A stretch of DNA of 64,000 nt from Spirometra erinaceieuropaei (taxonomy: Eukaryota; Platyhelminthes; Cestoda; Diphyllobothriidea; Diphyllobothriidae). Shown here in pieces: positions 47,356-59,060 of this stretch. The position numbers were made by a program, and so were the translations under genes. The notes beneath the pieces are model-generated. The model had not been told where the DNA came from, made no database searches, and worked only from the letters and a program-made list of their open reading frames with translations. Position 1 is the stretch's first letter, and every line of letters begins with the position of its first letter. The stretch is taken from positions 442,872 to 506,871 of the forward strand of contig CACRXP010000002.1 of NCBI GenBank assembly GCA_902702965.1, written 5' to 3'.

Positions 47356-48650
47356 TTACGGAACATGCTCGAATTTAGTGGTCTGTAAAAGATCCGGGCT
47401 TTTAGAACTCTCTTGCCGCCTTCCTCCCTTCTTGACCACCGACATTTAGCTAAATGCTGCCCAAAAAAACTGACAAATGGCCATAAAAAACTGGATTTTC
47501 CTTCCTTTCTATTTAGGTTGAGTACGGACCCTCTACTACCACTGTCCGCATAGTTTTGAAAAAAACAAAATCTGATTTTAACCGCTCATTCGGCCACGTA
47601 AGAAATTTGTCCTTCTTAATCGTTTTACAGCACGGTATTTTGAAGGTGTTTCACCGGAGCGTTTGATTATCTCAGAGTGAAAGTATGCTGTCTGGTTCTC
47701 CCAGTCAACCATGATTTTACTATTTGAGAGTCTCCAAGAGGACAATTTAGTCGGACGCGATAGGTGTCAAGAGACCGACCTTCGTAAAACAAACACCAAA
47801 AGCCGATGACAATCGCAAATTACCTATTCGGTCGCCAATCTAGTTATTGGTCACCATACTGAGTGCCAGTTCTCGAGGTAAATAGCGACTTTGTTGTTCG
47901 TAATTCGGGCAGTCCGAAGTCCGTTCGACCATGTACGCGTTAGTCATTCATTGTAATTCTCTCTCATTGATGGGGAATTTCGTTTTCTTCAGCCTACGCA
48001 GTTTGCTATAGGCCATCACTACGAGGCGAATTCATTAATGCGGTCCCAAGGCAATAAAATGGTGACTAGCTTGATCCCGTTTGTCAGTATCTGGTGGTGG
48101 TCCGTGGACCTCCGGTATTCGTTTGGCTTCATTGAAAAAAAGGGCGATTCGGACTTTCTATACTGACTTTTGTAGATGATCTTGCCTTACTGAGGCTGAT
48201 ACCGAGAAAGTGCACTCGACTTCGGCTGCTGGGGATAACGTTTCGAGTGCTAAATGCCCAAGTTTCCGGAGTGTCCTGTGCGTACTGTAGACCTAAACGT
48301 CTTTCTTTCTTTGCCACCAAAGTTTCTCGTGATTCAACACGCCAGTTACATAAAAGTTTAAATGGCAGTCAAAATATATATAAATATGTCCAGAATCAAA
48401 TATTGGCTAATGTTAAGGTGGATGGCGCTTGAGTGGTTGTCGGAATGTATTTTGCACATGCAAGTTTGGTACTCGCAAGATGAGTATAGTTATTAATTTG
48501 TCAGCCATTAATTGCTTGCTGTCCGAAAAGCAGAAGCTTTGGAGAAAAGTTCGTGTTTTATGAAAACTGCACTGGGCAAATTTGCTAGTAGAAACAGCAA
48601 AAGCAACGTCAATTTAATATGAGAAGTCGATTTTTTTAGCTTTTGACTAC
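47356..48650. other. No recognised gene
   Basis: Short frames only; nothing recognised. Confidence 0.35.
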
Positions 48651-49560
48651 GTTCCAGCACCTGTCAGGCGTCAGTGGTACCCGGGCGTGCCCGATAAAAA
48701 CTCCTGATTCGGTAACTAGAAGTCACCACCACCGCCTGCCAATTTGTGACAGAATATGTAATGGTGGTGTTAGTGTTGGTTTTAGTAACGGCGGCGGCGG
48801 CGGCTAACCAAGAGTTGAGCAAACACCAACTATCACGCAAGATGCCGTAGCAATTAGACTGCGACTTCTGCATACCACCCCGTCTAACGTCTACCAGCAG
48901 AACCTCAGAGCCGCTGTCAGCAGCGCAGCCCTCATTCCACAGTGGAGACGAAAGCAGCCCATTGAGCCGGCCTCAGCACCCGGAAGAGAGCACTGGACGG
49001 GGGGGGGGAAGCAGGTGGCATGACTACGCCCTCACACATGCGACATTCAGTTTGCCCAGGCAACTGTTAAGGGTGGAGGAGGAGGGGGAGGGCGGCGGCG
49101 GCGGCGTTCTGAGATGGCGTGTCTGCTTAGACCACAAGCAGCCCAGTCACCCCACTCAACTCTCGTTTAAGTAACGTTGAGTGAGGGCAGCACGCACATA
49201 CGCACACGATAGTTTGTGTATGCCCGCTCCACATGCCTCAACACTGTCGCCCCAACTTTGTATGGGGGAGCGCTGGTGTTCACTTGGACGGCGGAGGTCC
49301 AATGGCAGAGGGGTGGTGTGTTAGACCGGTTGCACTGTGGCTAATTTGATCTCATTACTCTCTCCCTTCCCCTCCTTCCTTCCTTCCTCAGTGTGAGCGC
49401 TTGTGGGAGTGTTGCGCGGGAAAGCCGCAAGTTCCCGTCGTAATTAGTGATGGAGAGCAGGGACTCAAGGCGTTATCCCACACCGACTCAGTTCCAACCC
49501 CCCCCCTTCCCCGCACGATCTGCTAATTTCAATTGCTGACCCTCTGTGGTCACCACTAAT
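48651..49560. other. GC-rich patch with GGC/GGA microsatellites
   Basis: Base composition is clearly richer in G and C than the surroundings. It has (GGC)n runs at about 48787-48805 and 49091-49105, a G run near 49000, GGAGGAGG at about 49077, and (CCTT)n at about 49370-49388. No open frame with a recognisable domain. It could be a regulatory or promoter-like island within the presumed intron, or repeat-derived. Confidence 0.4.
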
Positions 49561-51003
49561 CTAGGAAGCGAAAGAATGCCACTGGGTTTTCTGCTTTTCG
49601 GAAGTCTTTCTTGATTGCTGTGATAACAAAATAACATTTGTAGACCGTAAATGCATGGATGAATATGTGGTTAGAATGGCAACTGATAGGTCTTACGTAA
49701 TTAAAGGAAAGTTCGTGCGTAGGTATTTAAACACTTGGGGGTGAAAATCTAAATCCTAGGCATGTTACCTGGCCACCAAAAAGCAACCTTTTAAGTATAG
49801 GGCTAATCGGGAAATTGGCAGAATCACTGTGAATACGAGGGTCACGCCAAATATTTCCGTCATCTCTGTGTCTGCCTATATGCATATATTAGTGCTCTGG
49901 GGAAAACACACGAAGGATAGACACAGACAGCCTGTTTATATGTTGATACGAACAGTCAGCACGCGTTTGACCTTTCCTCTCAGGAAGACATTCGTATGAG
50001 CCTCGAGCTGCTGTCCACGTGATCACGGACCGCACCTAGAAGCACATATGTGTCGATGCCGCGGTCGACGCATTCCCTAGACTATGTTGGGAGTGACACT
50101 GGAATATTACACGTCACCAGCTGGCCCCTGTCAGTCCAATGAGCTGTTTCAGGTAGTAGTGGCAGTTTGACGGTCACAAGTGACGATGTCTCCCGCGTCC
50201 CACACGCACCGACAACTGGCGTGTAAAATTGGCTTTAGTGAAGCGCACGTGCGCAGAATCTATCTCACCCCACGCCCGCTTCTCTCCGCTGGTACGACAG
50301 TAGCAATACGACCGAAGATGGGCACAGAAGCAGTGATTGGCTAAGCCAAACAGCCCGTCTACGCGTGCCACACACCCGGCGTCCATTTCAAATGTGCCGG
50401 GCGTGAGTCTCACGTGCGTGAAAGCGACCTAAACGCTACATTTAGAAGTATCCATTATAGCCAAGCACTCGGTCCTCCACTTGTCCTAAAACACTCCCAT
50501 TAGGACCGAGTTATCCCGCCAGTTGGAGACCTTCTGAGCCACCACTCTAGACGCGTCAGGCTTACGACGTTTTGTCATGCGGATAGACTTCCCACTGTCG
50601 GCCTTACTATGCGGTAATAGTGTTCTCGCAAATGCTGGCGACTTGATCTCATGCAAAGAAAACAAATCTGGTTATGGAGCGGAAATTGGTCGTAAGCGCG
50701 AAAAACTAGGCCGTTTAACGCTGTCAAACGACCCCCCACCTATCTAACGGCTGACTGTTCTAGAGATCTAAGCTGTCATAGTGAGGGGTAATAACTGACC
50801 ACCACCTGTCTCCAGCTGGTCTGCTTGCCACAGGTTTTCTTCACCAACTACAACTACTGCTTACGGTCTCCTCACCCGACGTCCATTGAATCACAAGCGA
50901 TACCCCAATGGCGAACCTGACTGAACTGTGGGTTGCGAGTGCCGGTTTGACGCTGTGCACACAGCAGTGTGCCCAGATGGATGTTGTTGAAGGGCTGAAG
51001 GTA
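49561..51003. other. No recognised gene; short dispersed repeat
   Basis: The segment about 50508-50575 (TTATCCCGCCAGTTGGAGAC, then CTAGACGCGTCAGGCTTACG) resembles 59235-59312 (TTATCCCATCAGTTGGCAGC, then TTTCAACGCGTCAGATTG) and marks another dispersed repeat. No coding frame was recognised. Confidence 0.4.
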
Positions 51004-51980
51004 CAGTAGGTGGGCTAACTCATGAAACATTAACGGAAATTCCGAAATGCGTTTCCGTTTCGAAAAGATTAATTAGATATGGTTGTAAAAGTAACCATCA
51101 TGCGACATTATTCTATGAAAATTTAGTTACCTCAGGATGTCCGCTTTCGTATGAACTTCTTTTCGACAGCAGAAACTATACTCTGTAAAAAATGACTACC
51201 TAAATAGCACGCATTTTTCTCATTGATTTTCTAGGCCCTTAAAAATTCAATTATATTTCATAGAAAACATGCATAAAAGTACGCCTTCTTTCGCTCATTT
51301 GGTATAACATTACGTCTTCTTCCAATTTTATACTCGAAGGAAGAGTATAATTCGGTTTTAAAAAACGTTTCCAGTTCCCGAATAATTTTGAACCCGACCT
51401 GCTGTTACACTTGCATTCAGGGTTTCCAAATTACAAGCCGTATATTTTCCGTGTACGGAAAACCATATATTCCTCTACGGTATTAAGAGGAGAACATATG
51501 GGATTCATAAAATCTAGCAGTGAATTTGAGCTATATTGTTAACTTTACAAGCCACATTGGTAAATACGGAATCATGACGTGTTATGAACGGCTACTTCAC
51601 GGTATTACAATATCCCACAATTAGAAACTTTCTTAAAACCGAATTATACTCTTCATTTGAGTACCACCTTGGAAGAAGACGGTATTTTCTACCGAGTGAG
51701 AAAGGGAATCAATACTGTTATGCATGTTTTCCATTAAATATAATTGAATTTGTAAGGACATCGAAAATAAATGAGAAAATTCCTGTTACTTAAGTAGTCA
51801 TTTTTTATCGGGCATGGTTTTGCATGCAGTCCGAAAGAAGTAAGTTCGTTCGAAAGCCAGCACCCTGTGGTAACTGAATTGCATGATGGTTAGTTTTACA
51901 ACTCTTCTTAATTAATCTTTTCGAAACGAAAACGAATTTCGTAATTTCGGTTGATATTTCGTTAGATAGTACACTTACTG
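51004..51980 (+). mobile_element. Foldback/MITE copy, complete, TA duplication
   Basis: It runs from CAGTAGGTGGGCTAACTCAT to a mirror ending ACACTTACTG, flanked by TA, 977 bp. The center reads GGGTTTCCAAATTACAAGCC. Arms are more diverged from each other than in the 37138 copy, which suggests an intermediate age. Its terminus (AGGTGG) matches the 26592 copy rather than the AGATGT type. Confidence 0.93.
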
Positions 51981-54059
51981 TATGGCCTAGTCCACTTGAA
52001 TACTTGAGCATTTTAGTGGGGCACAGAATTAAAGGCTAAGACTAGCACTATCAGTTAAGTTGGTTATATCAGCTATGTTCATACCAACATTGAACACAAG
52101 TAAGTTAGCAATATTTTTCAATAGAACCCAACGCAAGCGTAATCCATCTTCATTAATGTGCATGCTCTTCCTGGAGAAGGGAAGAAAAGTGTTGGTGTTG
52201 AATGGCTTTTCTAACTCATAAATATTTTAGAAAGTTAAAGTACTGGAACCCTAACTACTTCACAGCACAGAACGGATGATAATAAATCGGTTAGAGTTGA
52301 GGCCGCGCTCCGAAAATCTCTAAGCCTTCTAAACACTTGAATGTGAGTGGCCTAGTCACCTTTTAAGAGGAAGCCACAATGTTCGCTCCCAAGTATGAAG
52401 GCTTTTGAGAACGTGGTTTTCTTGTGATCCTTCCCACGAAGAAATCCAGACACTGGATACGATGGCAAATAACAAAACAGCTAACTGCACTTTCAAACTG
52501 AAACGATTACTTAAGTGGGGATTAAGTTTGGTTAGACACACAAAGTAATTTTGCCTTGATTCCCGTATTTGAGGATCTTGACCTTCGATTGAAAATATTC
52601 CTGGACAATTTCGTCAATTTCACTCAAGGCTATATGTTTTAGTAGGTAACGTTCGTGTTTCGGTTTATTTTCGGCGCCATTGCAGCACAAGTGATCTTTG
52701 CCGGAGGAAAAGGCATAACTTGAGAATATTTATTTCACCCAACTTGCGACATGCGTGTGTTTCAAATGACTTTCGTCCCAATTGAAAACGGAAAGTTGAA
52801 GGAAGTTACATCTTGAAAAGTACGATTTAAAAGAGGGCAAGGATTCGATCAAACAGGAATTCGCCTTTTAGTTACCTTGGGTTTTAGTGTGTGGTGCAGT
52901 TTAGTATCGATAGACGTTTTAGGCCTGCTTTCAGGTTATCCTGGCTGCTCCATCTGGCACTCTACCTCTTCCGTGTGCTAAAATGTCCCTTCGGTGCAGT
53001 TTGAAAAGAGAAGCGGTTCTTTGCTCACAGCCTTGGGGCATAAATGATATGCGGAACGCAAGTGCCTTAACTGTTTTGACAGGTGAATCTTGATGGTATT
53101 TCTGCCATTGCAATTAAAGTTTGAACCTTCCTTCATGCAGCTCAGAAGTGTATTCACCCCTCCAGGAAAAATAAGTCGTCTTTTATAGGTGTTGAAATGA
53201 AACGTACAGTATTAATCTAGTTCCCAAACTCACGAGAGTTCGACCGTATGCTACACAGGGTGAGCGTGAACTAGTTTGTGGCGAAACTCATCGTCTACGG
53301 CACTCTCCCTCCTCCCTCGTCCACCTCAGCCAAAGTTTAAAACACAATGTGATAAGCTAACTGCCTCCGGTGTGTGGATCGTATCTAACTAGAAATGTCT
53401 CTGCTCCGTGACCTAACACTAATCCCGAATCCCTCCGAGTTGCAAATGTCAGGTTAATAGACGACACGAAGAGAGTACACTGTCACAGTAGCCTGTTTGT
53501 TGTCCAGAAGTTAGGAGCAGACTCCTTCTGCCGTCTCGTGTTTCAAGGCGACAACTTTTGTTTTTCCCCTCAACACCCTTACAAACACTACTTACTGTGG
53601 TGTAAACCAAAAAACCCGAACAAAATGGGTTTTTTTAGGGGACGAGAAAGCAAACAAACAAGGCCTGAGCGGCCAGTACTCACTGATATCAGGTGGGTTG
53701 GACAGCCACCAGTCTTCACTGTCTCATTCGCATGTCCAGGGCCGATTAAAAATCTGCACCACAGTGACTGCACTCAACCAGCTCTTGACCACCTAGACCA
53801 CGAGGACGGAACTGATTGCTCTCTCTATCTCTCTCTCTACTCCGCTCTCAGTGGGACAGATTAACGAGGACATTTAGCCCATCTGGGAGCGATCCTCGAG
53901 GACGGCTAGAATGAGTGACAAATTAGGAACTTCTAGCAACTAGCCAGCTGGAAGTGCAGAATCTCCACAGAGCAGATAAGCGGAGCAACTGCCCTGGCTG
54001 ACAGGTGCAGGCTGATTAGCCGATTGGGCACGAGAACATGGACTCGCCCGAATTACGGG
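51981..54059. other. No recognised gene
   Basis: Short frames without family signatures. A (TC)n tract is at about 53819-53840. Confidence 0.35.
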
Positions 54060-54205
54060 AGACCTTGCCTCAAATTCCAGAACGGCGAGAGTTAGAGTTG
54101 ACGGTAAGCTCGATGGTAGGATGGTTACGTTCATAGTTAAGACATGGAAATGGGAACACCTGGGATCTAACTCGGGACCCGTACTCCCGTGTCCGACCGA
54201 TTTAT
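54060..54205 (+). repeat. Possible R2-type repeat fragment
   Basis: GAGAGTTAGAGTTGACGGTA with GGTAGGATGGTTACGTTC (telomere-like units, decayed) is followed by AAGACATGGAAATGGGAACA and TACTCCCGTGTCCGACCG. The last piece resembles TATTCCCGTGTCTGACCG at 21690-21707. Weak but ordered similarity. Confidence 0.4.
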
Positions 54206-55972
54206 CTTTTTTTCCGTTAGAGCCGAAAGCACCAACGCTGCCTGTACGGATATTAGACTAGTCAGACAGGGCTATTTCAAGAAACATACAACTAGCCGAT
54301 CACAGGAACCAGGAAAAGCGTTCAAAGGAGACTGTGTCTGGGCTAATCAATATGACACTTTGATATGCTCGGTACTGACTTCCCTCTATTTTGATGCCAG
54401 CAAATGTTCTAAGATTAAAATTAGTTAACGTACGAGTTGGAAGAACGAATAACTTAGACGATTAATGTCAGTAGAAGTTTACTGAAAACCACTTCAACTG
54501 CAATGGAATCGGACTGGAAACCAGCTGAGTCAGTTCGAAATGGCAAAACGCGGAGCTAGCTAGGACTGATCGGGTGGCCCCTAAAGTGGAGTAACCCGTC
54601 GCTGTTCTCCCCAGTTTGTTGCGAAACGATTGTGTTTACTCACTGGCTGCGTACGATTCATAAACTTCGAAGACGTCTCTAGGAACTATCAAATGAGTGA
54701 GTTTGTATCACACTGAGATCGCCTTTTCGTAGGCCTCAGTTGCCAGTAGAGAGAACAGGTATGTACCTCGGATAGACAGTTAATCGGGAAGGGAGCACAC
54801 AAAGCAATTGCTGAAATAGTGCGTATTTCAGACTCTCAAACCGCAGAAATTATCTGAGCGAATCGAAGTGTACGTTAAAAAAGCCGCTGTTGACTATCTC
54901 GGTTAGCAAACATCTCGACAAAATCCATGTTCTTACCGCGTCTTGTGTTTGTGAATGCTCTTTCAAACGTTAACTTCAACTGTGCCAAGTCTGAATGCTA
55001 TCTAGCCTGGCGATTATTATCGGTTTCAAATATTTCAAAGTACTCAGTGATCAGAACACTTATGCCATGACGCTGAAGGGGACAAAATTCGGTTGCGCTT
55101 TTGTCTGTGAGCACGCTTCATAGAGTTAAACTATTTATGGTCATATAATTTTCCAACAATTAGGAGCTCTTTTCAGAATACCCAGCTTTTTTCACTTTCT
55201 GATTTACAAGACAATTATGTGCATGCAAATTTTGTAGTCTACTAGTCAGCACTTTCAGTTGTTCACTTACCGGAACAGACTTGAACAATGAAAATATTGC
55301 CAATGAAGTAGCATTCCGGCAATGTAAACATTGCAGAAGTCTACGTCGGCAAAAGTACGTTTTCGTTTATTTCTCCTGAGTCCTGTGTCCTGTTATACGT
55401 CACGGTAGGGCACACTTCCTCCCTCCTCCGCCGCCCCTGACGGAACAAGATTAGCATTCCTTCCTCCTCCCCTACCTCGGACACGTCTAGACACCATCTC
55501 CCACCGCCCTCTTTCACTGTTTATTTTCCACCGTTCAATGCCCCCTGTGACGTAAATTACTGCACGGCCCTGATGATGAATGATCGAGAACGTACGTTGG
55601 CCCACTCTGGTTTCCTCGCGGTAGTAATTACTGAGGCTACTGAATGTCAAAAGAGCTTTGTATCCAACTGAAACGGTCTCTGTGTTTATTTATAATCGGG
55701 CGTTGGTATGTCAACAGTCTCGGGTAAATTATGGCACAGCCGACGATACAGGATGCGGGCTGACGTCCGTGGGCGGGGGGAAAGGGAGATAGTCGGGTAT
55801 GTGAATGGGTCCAGTAAGCGGAAGGACAGCGGCCAGTCATGTGAGAGAGGTTAGCAATTATGGTCTGGCATACGAAAGATCATTTCCAGACGGGGGGATT
55901 GACGGCAGGAGAAGGGGGTCATTTGGCGAGGGAGTGATAGTGGGTCAGTGTGGGTTTGACCGGTCGGATTTC
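54206..55972. other. No recognised gene; GC-rich from about 55380
   Basis: The DNA from 55380 to 55960 is pyrimidine/purine-skewed and GC-rich (CTCCTCCGCC, GGGCGGGGGG). Frames there translate to low-complexity Arg/Gly peptides. Nothing recognised in the rest. Confidence 0.35.
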
Positions 55973-56103
55973 ATTTCGTAGCCGTACCTGCAGTGGACAA
56001 GCACCAGTCTGACCCCAAATCCTAGCCCCTAACCTTAACCCGTAACCTAAACCCCTAACCCTTAACCCCCAACCCTAACCCCTAGCAGGCACGGCTACGA
56101 AAT
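55973..56103. mobile_element. 131-bp mini-element: 19-bp inverted repeats around telomere-like DNA
   Basis: ATTTCGTAGCCGTACCTGC (55973-55991) is the reverse complement of GCAGGCACGGCTACGAAAT (56085-56103) at 18 of 19 positions. The 93 bp between them contain a decayed CCCTAA array of about 70 bp (AACCTAAACCCCTAACCC, AACCCTAACCCC). The structure looks like a tiny MITE that carries telomere-like repeats. Confidence 0.75.
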
Positions 56104-58860
56104 TGGACCTTGTAGTTTGACCACATGCTCCAGTTGCTTGCATAGTACTGGTTACCCTCGAAGTAAGGGGTCTCACTTTCGTGCAATGGGAAGGTTCAAA
56201 CGCCAGCAGTGCAACCAGTGTATTCGCATTTGCAGCTGCGTGCAAACTCATAACTTGACCTGTAGGTGGCGTGCATAGACCCCTTCAAGTGATCTGGTCA
56301 GGCTGGTCTTTGCAAAAGTCAGGAGGGTGTCCAAGGCGGTCTGGTTTCAGATAATGTGATTTTCGTGTTTGTCACGAGGTCCTTTCTTCAGTTGCTGCAC
56401 TGCCCCACCGATTCAAACATGGAAGCGTTTTCCAAAAACGTTTGTCAGACAGCAACACTGTAGCTTTAAGTCGCTTTTGCGTTTCTTGAAATTTATCATG
56501 CAGTTATCGGCTAGCATGAGGTTCACCTATAGCTGCTGCCTATCACAGGGACGGCAGTGAGTCTCGGGTGCAATTTGTCTTCTCCACCGTAGCCTCGGGC
56601 TATTTTGACTGTAACATTTTTCACAATTATATAAAGCAGAGCGTTTTTTAGTCTGCGGTCTGGTTGCCATTCAAGACACTTACTCATCCCCCCCCCCCCC
56701 AAATGAGCAGTCTCAGTCATTTAAACTTGGAAAAGATACGCCCTGCAAACCTTGGCAAGATTTGAACACGTTCATGCCAATTTTCTGAATGCGAGCAACC
56801 AGACAGCCTTAACTGGCTCCCCTATTGTTGGTTTCAGACTGTAGTACCATTTGATCGACGGCAGCCCAATGGTTCTGTATCTTTGGCAAAACGCCCTGCC
56901 GGACCTCTTAGTCCACAATGAGAGACAGTGAAGGTGCATGCGGTTCTAAGCTGCCTTCCACCTTTGCAGTAGTAAGAAAGTCTCATTTAACTTCTAGCAG
57001 CCTGTTTCAGTGGCTTTACTGATTGCACTGCACTTCACTCAGTTTCAACTCTGTTCTTCTTTTATAACCGGTTGGGGCCGTTTTCTGCGAGGCAATCTTG
57101 CTTTTTCGGTAGTGGCCTTGAGGTCGATTCTCCTCGGAATACGGGTTATGTGTTTCTTCCTCCAGAAATTAGAATCCTTCCAAGTGCCGTCAGTGGGACA
57201 TCAGATGCTTCAAACTTGGATCTTTTTGTATTTTCTTAAGATGAGGGCACCTGTACTATTGACAGAGAGGTTTTATTTATATCCGACTTTCAGTAACGCC
57301 AACTGACAGTTTCTTTATTCCCAGCTAAATTCTTCCAGTAGTTGCCCTATCCCCAACCTAGGAGGCGATATTAAAACTACGTTTTTATTATTTGCGTGGC
57401 GAAAAGAGGCGTTCATGATGAATAAGTTTCAGTCCTCACTGATCTTTCGGAAGTGATCCCTCCGTTTCAACACACAACTTCTTTTCTGATTATGCAGGCC
57501 TTCGTAATCTTCCAGTGAAGTCCACGAGCATGAAGGTTTTGTCTTAAATTAGGCATATAAACGATGAAAACATGGAGTTCACCCTGAAGGTCGCCTTTTG
57601 GCACTGCCGAGTATGACATTCTTGTATCGCAACCGTTATTGTATCATTGTCGTATGTCCGTCGCTGTTGTCTCTAGGAAGTACTATCAGATTATTTTCAA
57701 TTTCATTCGGCGTAAGGCAGTTGAGTACTTTGTCAAATCATCCCTCCATTCTGCGGTTGAGATCAGCAATGTCTACGCGGAGGACGGTATATTTCTCCTC
57801 TTTTGGCTGTAGGTTACGACGAAAAGCAGTTCGCTGGCCGCTAGAACGAGTCAGATCCCGGAGACAGAGTATAACTGGGGTTGCTTCTGTTTTTTTCCAA
57901 CAATATCGCATGGGAACCAAGTCAATCACAGCAAGCTGGACAGCCAAGGGTGTGCAGCCCTCATATTGTGTGCTCCGAGAAGAAGGGAAAAATGCGTCTT
58001 CAAATCGGGCTACCTGATTATTCACAGGGTGGCTAAGTAGAATCGTTACATGCAATTGGGAAACGCCCAGAACTAGCCCGAGCCACACCTGCTGCAAGTA
58101 ATCGCCCACGTTTTCCATCGTCGTCAAGGCCGTGGATTTAGAGATTAGTTGACACGGGGTGATCAAGGCGACGTTACCCTGCACTGGATTATCATGATAA
58201 AATGTTAGATACAAACTGGACATGTCGGTCGAAAACAGATATACGTGCCCCCTGACGTATGGCGGAAGACCACCTGTGGTGCGGGCGTGGTGGTAATAGG
58301 ACCCTTTTGGATTATAAACGTGTTCCTACATTTATACGAATAAAAAATTGTATTTACGCCGTCCATTTGTCTTAATGTACTAAAAGGACGAATTTTAGAT
58401 AGATAGTTCAGGCGGCCCATATGCGCGCCTGTAGACTCGACTTCTATTCATCCATTGGCGAGATAACGTTTATATGGCCGGAGGAATAACGTGAACGGTT
58501 CAACGAAGCAAGCTGTCTGCCCCAATTACACATCCCTCAACACGTTGAGTAAGGCTTTGCAGGGTCTCCGACGTGGAAAACGCCAGATACTTTCACTTTT
58601 TCGACCTTTCAGCCAATACTCTCTAGCCAGGTTATTGTACTGCGTGAGTTGAAGCATTTTGGAGACAAAAAATTGCAGATGAGTGTGTGTGGGGTCAGTG
58701 CGGACAGACAAGCCTCACAAAGAACGATATCTGGAAAGCGCTGCTTTGTCAAAATAAAAACTACCAGGACTCCCGTAAACACCAGTGGGCAGAACGTGGG
58801 ACGTGTCGATAAAGAATTTCGTGACTGTCCGCTCTCACAGTCCTCAGCGCCGCCACTGTC
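56104..58860. other. No recognised gene; unassigned ORFs
   Basis: The minus-strand frame 57738-58223 (161 codons) overlaps a 139-codon plus-strand frame at 57598-58017. Neither has a domain I recognise. The minus-strand one contains LTFYHDNPV...VALITPCQL, faintly like the YHQxPV...KTAxxTPxG region of gypsy-type reverse transcriptase, but the rest does not follow, so I do not assign it. A C run lies at about 56690-56700. Confidence 0.3.
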
Positions 58861-58869
58861 GCCTGACAG

Positions 58870-59060
58870 TTTGGCCGCCGTTCCTGACGGTTCCCATTCT
58901 ATTTTCCATAGCAAGGCAACAGCAAAGACGGTGAATTTCACGTGAATTGGTTGAAAGTGATGGTAGACTTTCGCAGTATCCACCGCACTCTCTCCTCCTC
59001 CCCGCCCCGTGCCCGGTGTCAGAGTCAAGAAGACCGAGGGCGTACCACAGCACCCCTGGT
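58870..59060 (-). repeat. Dispersed repeat R1, partial copy 3
   Basis: On the minus strand, GACACCGGGCACGGGGCGGG, then GTGCGGTGGATACTGCGAAA, GTCTACCATCACTTTCAACC and AATTCACGTGAAATTCACCG, align with 11726-11825 of copy 1 (GACACCGGGCTCAGGTGGAG, GCGGTAGATGCTGCGCAAGT). Only the 3' part is present. Confidence 0.6.

Noticed and set aside
55570..55610. CTGATGATGAATGATCGAGAACG as a second hammerhead
   Set aside because: It has the CTGATGA box, but lacks GAAA in the right place, a stable stem II and a cleavage triplet.
57738..58223. Possible gypsy-type reverse transcriptase (YHDNPV...ALITP)
   Set aside because: Only one short stretch resembles the family; no YxDD box, integrase or protease was found in any frame nearby.
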